Below are positions 4,836 to 7,508 of a stretch of 7,508 bases of DNA, in pieces. The notes under the pieces were generated by a model. It was not told where the DNA came from and searched no databases. It worked only from the letters and a program-made list of their open reading frames with translations. How positions within the stretch are numbered: position 1 is the stretch's first letter; every line of letters starts with the position of its first letter. Origin of the DNA: Roseovarius sp. (GTDB lineage: Bacteria; Pseudomonadota; Alphaproteobacteria; Rhodobacterales; Rhodobacteraceae); assembly GCA_023260815.1 (NCBI GenBank), contig JALQUE010000329.1, positions 1-7,508 of the forward strand. The letters run 5' to 3'. A program made the translations under genes and the position numbers.

Positions 4836-7410
4836 GGAGGCGCTCTCCTTCCGGGTCGATGAAGTGGGCCGAGACGATCTCGACCTCGATCTCGCTGCCC
4901 ATGAGCGGGTTGACGGCGCGCACGATCTCGCCCTGGCGCTGATCGCCGCGCTTGATGAAGCCAAGGCCGATGGAGTGGCCCAGAGAGGGCGAATAGGCCA
5001 CCGAGGTCATCCAGCCCTGATCGTTGTCCATGCTGGCCACATCGCCGCGGGTGATGAAATGCGAGCCGGCCACCAGCTTGTCGGCGCGGTTGACGGGACG
5101 GAAGCCCACCAGCTTGATCGCGTCGTCGCGGATCATCTCGGGGCGTTGGCTGAGCACGGCGCCGATGCTGTCTTTTTTCTGGCTGACCATGCGGCCCATG
5201 CCAAGGTTATGCGCCGAGGTCTGACCGTTGAGTTCATTGCCCGCGGCATGACCCTTTTCGATGCGCATGACGCCAAGCGCCTCGGTGCCGTAGGGGGTGG
5301 CGTCATATTCGGCCCCGGCCTGCATCAGCACGCCCATCATGGCGTTGCCATAGCGCGCGGGCACGGCGATTTCATAGGCCAGTTCGCCTGAGAACGAAAT
5401 CCGGAAGAGCCGCGCGGGCGTGCCGCCGCAGACCGTCACCTCGCCGCAGGCCATGAAGGGGAACGCCTCGTTCGAGATGTCATGATCGGCGTCGATCACC
5501 TTGCGCAAAAGGGTGCGGGCGTTGGGACCGGCGACGGCGAATTGCGCCCAGCCATCGGTGGTCGAGATCAGGTGGACATCCAGATCGGGCCAGAGGCACT
5601 GGCGCGCGAATTCCAGCCGGCGGAACACCAGCACGGCGTTGGCGGTGGTGGTGGTCATCACGTAGTGGTTTTCGGACATCCGCGCGGTGGTGCCGTCGTC
5701 ATAGGCGATGCCATCCTCGCGCAGCATCAGGCCATAGCGCACCTTGCCCACGGCCAGCGTGGCGAAACCGTTGCAATAGATGCGGTTCAGGAATTCGCCC
5801 GCGTCGCTGCCCTGAATGTCGATCTTGCCAAGGGTGGTCACGTCGCAGATGCCGACGGAGGTGCGGGTGGCCGTCACCTCGCGGTCGACGCTGTCGCGCC
5901 AGCCCTGTTCACCGGGGCGGGCATACCATTGGGCGCGCAGCCAGTTGCCCACCTCGACAAAGGTGGCGCCGTTTTCCTTGGCCCATTGATGCGAGGGCGT
6001 CAGGCGGTAGGGGCGGAAATCGTGGCCACGGGACCGGCCCCCAAGCGCGCCCAAGGGCACGGGGGTATAGGGCGGGCGAAAGATGGTGGTGCCGGTTTCC
6101 GGGATCGTCTTGCCGGTGCATTCGGCCATGATCGCCAAGGCGGGGATATTGGCGGTCTTGCCCTGATCGGTGGCCATGCCAAGCGTGGTGTAGCGCTTGA
6201 GATGTTCGACCGCGCGGAAGCCTTCGCGGTAGGATTGCTTGACGTCCTTGACGGTCACATCGTTTTGCTGATCGAGCCAGGCGCGCTTGGTGCTTTGGCG
6301 CACATGCCAGAAGGCGGCGCCGTGATGCGGCTCGTCCTCGGCGCGGGGGGGTGCGGTGTGGGTGGCGGCAAAGCCAAGCTGTTCGATCTGGGCGTTGGCG
6401 GTGGCCTGCCCCTGCGCCAGAGCGGCGGCAAGGGTGAGCGCGCCATTGGCGGCACCGGCGACGGCCATGCCGGGGGGCAGCGCATCGCCGGGGATGAAGG
6501 CGTTGATGTCGTCGCGCCAGACGGGACGGCCGCGCTGATGGCAGGTCAGATGGACATTGGGGTTCCAGCCGCCCGAGACGGCAAGGCAATCGACGGGGAT
6601 CACCTGACCGTCGGTGAGGGTGATCGACTTGATCCCCTTGCGGCCCACGGTATCGACCACGCCCGCGCCCCGGATATGGCGCGCGCCGGGCACATCGACG
6701 GGGGCGGGGGCATCGCGGCTGTCGATCACGGCGGGTACATGCACACCGCGCGCGGCCAGATCGGCGGCGGTGCGCCAGCCGTCATCGTTGTTGGTGAACA
6801 CCGCGACCTCGTGGCCGGGCGTCACGCCATAGCGGTTGAGATAGGCGCGCACGGCGCCCGCCAGCATGATGCCCGGACGGTCGTTGTTGCCAAAGGCGAT
6901 GGGGCGTTCGGTGGCACCGGCGGTCAGCACGGCACGTTTGGAGTAGATCCGCCAGAGGATCTGGCGCGGCTTGCCGCCCGCATCGGCCAGGTGATCGGTG
7001 CAGCGTTCCAGAGCGCCATAGGTGCCGTGATCGTAGGCGCCGTAGACCGTTGTGCGGGTCATCAGGCGGACATTGTCCATCGCGGTCAGTTCGGCCACCA
7101 CGCCTGCGGCCCAATCGGCGCCGGGCATGCCGTCGATTTCGAGCGTTTCGGCGTTGAGGCGGCCACCGGGGCGGAAATCTTCATCAGCGAGGATCACCCG
7201 CGCACCGGCACGACCCGCGGCCAAGGCGGCGGCAAGACCCGAGGGGCCGGCGCCAATCACCAGAAGGTCGCAATGGGCGAAGCCCTTGTCGTAGCTGTCG
7301 GGATCGTCCTTCATCGACAGGCTGCCAAGGCCCGCCGAGGCGCGGATCACCGGCTCATAGAGCTTTTCCCAGAAGGCGCGCGGCCACATGAAGGTCTTGT
7401 AAGGGTACAA
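4828..7410 (-). CDS. soxA: Sarcosine oxidase alpha subunit, normal N-terminal domain missing
   Basis: SoxA is the large subunit of heterotetrameric sarcosine oxidase (sarcosine + THF + O2 to glycine + 5,10-methylene-THF + H2O2). It carries NAD and the folate-binding site. Numbering from the TTG at 7410: the dinucleotide-binding fold starts at 47 with VIGAGPSG (51-58) and strand end ILADED. Later come GATERPIAFGNNDRPG (165-180), the SoxA hallmark RYTTLGMATDQGKTAN (406-421), and PLGALGGRSRGHDFRP (452-467). The GcvT-like folate domain runs from about 485 to 860, with ISFSGELAYEI (671-681) and GTEALGVMRIEKGH (708-721). Typical SoxA is about 1000 residues. Here the first 130 or so, including the Fer2-like N-terminal domain, are absent. 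SoxA-like sequence begins at YKTFMWP, beside a drop from about 68% to 43% GC. The TTG has no good Shine-Dalgarno, and an ATG at 7389 is an alternative. The frame is open to 7508 without a start, so the real start may be outside. Probably a 5'-truncated or rearranged gene. Confidence 0.9.
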   Translation of the reverse strand: MYPYKTFMWPRAFWEKLYEPVIRASAGLGSLSMKDDPDSYDKGFAHCDLLVIGAGPSGLAAALAAGRAGARVILADEDFRPGGRLNAETLEIDGMPGADWAAGVVAELTAMDNVRLMTRTTVYGAYDHGTYGALERCTDHLADAGGKPRQILWRIYSKRAVLTAGATERPIAFGNNDRPGIMLAGAVRAYLNRYGVTPGHEVAVFTNNDDGWRTAADLAARGVHVPAVIDSRDAPAPVDVPGARHIRGAGVVDTVGRKGIKSITLTDGQVIPVDCLAVSGGWNPNVHLTCHQRGRPVWRDDINAFIPGDALPPGMAVAGAANGALTLAAALAQGQATANAQIEQLGFAATHTAPPRAEDEPHHGAAFWHVRQSTKRAWLDQQNDVTVKDVKQSYREGFRAVEHLKRYTTLGMATDQGKTANIPALAIMAECTGKTIPETGTTIFRPPYTPVPLGALGGRSRGHDFRPYRLTPSHQWAKENGATFVEVGNWLRAQWYARPGEQGWRDSVDREVTATRTSVGICDVTTLGKIDIQGSDAGEFLNRIYCNGFATLAVGKVRYGLMLREDGIAYDDGTTARMSENHYVMTTTTANAVLVFRRLEFARQCLWPDLDVHLISTTDGWAQFAVAGPNARTLLRKVIDADHDISNEAFPFMACGEVTVCGGTPARLFRISFSGELAYEIAVPARYGNAMMGVLMQAGAEYDATPYGTEALGVMRIEKGHAAGNELNGQTSAHNLGMGRMVSQKKDSIGAVLSQRPEMIRDDAIKLVGFRPVNRADKLVAGSHFITRGDVASMDNDQGWMTSVAYSPSLGHSIGLGFIKRGDQRQGEIVRAVNPLMGSEIEVEIVSAHFIDPEGERLRA
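4845..4850 (-). promoter_or_regulatory. Shine-Dalgarno deciding the soxG GTG start
   Basis: AAGGAG on the minus strand, nine bases before GTG 4835-4833 and within the soxA coding end. It favours the short 188-residue SoxG over a 231-residue form beginning at 4964. Confidence 0.65.
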
Positions 7411-7417
7411 CTTACAA
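7397..7417. repeat. Perfect 7-bp inverted repeat on the soxA 5' junction
   Basis: TTGTAAG (7397-7403) and CTTACAA (7411-7417) are exact reverse complements separated by a 7-base spacer, GGTACAA. The repeat lies exactly where recognisable SoxA coding sequence gives way to AT-rich DNA. It could be a regulator operator, a mobile-element end or a scar of template switching during rearrangement. The sequence alone does not decide between these. Confidence 0.55.
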
Positions 7418-7508
7418 ATAACTGTAGTTAGATTTACTGCAGCACCACTGTGTCGGGTAGCTGGTTCTTTCTGAAAAAAATATGGCGCGTAGATGGGCTC
7501 TGATCCTA
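7411..7508. other. AT-rich segment abutting truncated soxA, origin unknown
   Basis: By count this 98-base stretch has 42 G or C (43%), against 41 of 60 in the soxA line 7321-7380. On the minus strand the soxA frame is open throughout but encodes GSEPIYAPYFFQKEPATR and then AAVNLTTVICK, which I do not recognise as SoxA apart from a possible AVN match. No start codon is present in that frame. I cannot assign it to a known insertion sequence. It may be the end of a mobile element or the 3' side of a deletion junction. Confidence 0.45.
7422..7442. repeat. Second small dyad beside the junction
   Basis: CTGTAGT (7422-7428) and ACTGCAG (7436-7442) form a 7-bp stem with one G-T wobble around a 7-base loop. 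It begins five bases after the first inverted repeat and has the same arm and spacer lengths. No T run follows. It may be part of a mobile-element end or a binding site, or chance. Confidence 0.3.

Noticed and set aside
3210..4862. A 550-codon open frame on the + strand opposite the regulator and soxG
   Set aside because: It runs across two well-supported minus-strand genes and the gap between them, has no recognisable domain, and shows the usual composition of an antisense shadow.
4836..4964. A 43-residue N-terminal extension of SoxG
   Set aside because: The added residues are Ser/Arg-rich, lie wholly in soxA in another frame, and the GTG at 4835 has its own Shine-Dalgarno and gives the usual SoxG length.
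5482..7431. A 649-codon open frame on the + strand opposite soxA
   Set aside because: It is rich in Gly, Ala, His and Asp in the low-complexity pattern typical of the antisense of GC-rich genes. The minus-strand frame carries clear SoxA motifs throughout.
7411..7508. Terminal sequence of a named insertion sequence family
   Set aside because: The bases do not match any insertion-sequence end I can recall with confidence, so no family is claimed.
1..7508. CRISPR arrays, tRNA or rRNA genes, riboswitches
   Set aside because: No regularly spaced direct repeats, cloverleaf-like segments or long structured leaders were seen on either strand.

Overview
The window looks like chromosome of a GC-rich alphaproteobacterium, most likely a Rhodobacterales/Roseobacter-type organism. 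The evidence is the high-GC coding bias and the styles of the PncB, sarcosine oxidase and GlxA/AraC-type proteins. This is recognition by eye, with no database search.

Layout, left to right. (1) 1-84, +: the tail of an ArfB-type ribosome-rescue hydrolase. (2) 131-373, +: a ParD-type ribbon-helix-helix antitoxin. Where its ParE toxin should be there is only a short frameshifted scrap resembling the ParE C-terminus (about 357-447), so this looks like an orphaned antitoxin. (3) 545-1828, -: a 427-residue P-loop ATPase of unknown role, roughly 44% GC by hand count of three lines, against 60-77% in neighbouring genes. It starts at TTG, overlaps the pncB stop by two bases and has its Shine-Dalgarno inside the last pncB codons. 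(4) 1825-3117, -: pncB, nicotinate phosphoribosyltransferase of NAD salvage. (5) 3219-4214, -: a GlxA/GbdR-type transcription regulator (DJ-1/PfpI-like plus AraC). (6) 4269-4835, -: soxG, and (7) 4828-7410, -: soxA, the gamma and alpha subunits of heterotetrameric sarcosine oxidase.

The sarcosine oxidase genes convert sarcosine to glycine, passing the methyl carbon to tetrahydrofolate and making hydrogen peroxide. The regulator directly downstream is a plausible local controller of betaine/sarcosine catabolism. soxB and soxD would be expected to the right of soxA and are not in the window. Recognisable SoxA sequence stops near 7400, about 130 residues short of the usual N-terminus, at a sharp drop in GC, with a perfect 7-bp inverted repeat on the junction. 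The frame stays open to the window edge, but the added residues do not look convincingly like SoxA.

The three places that look like accessory or rearranged DNA are the decayed parDE locus, the AT-rich ATPase coupled to pncB, and the soxA 5' junction. The ATPase is the best candidate for something undescribed. Its function cannot be read from the sequence, and no partner gene apart from pncB is visible.
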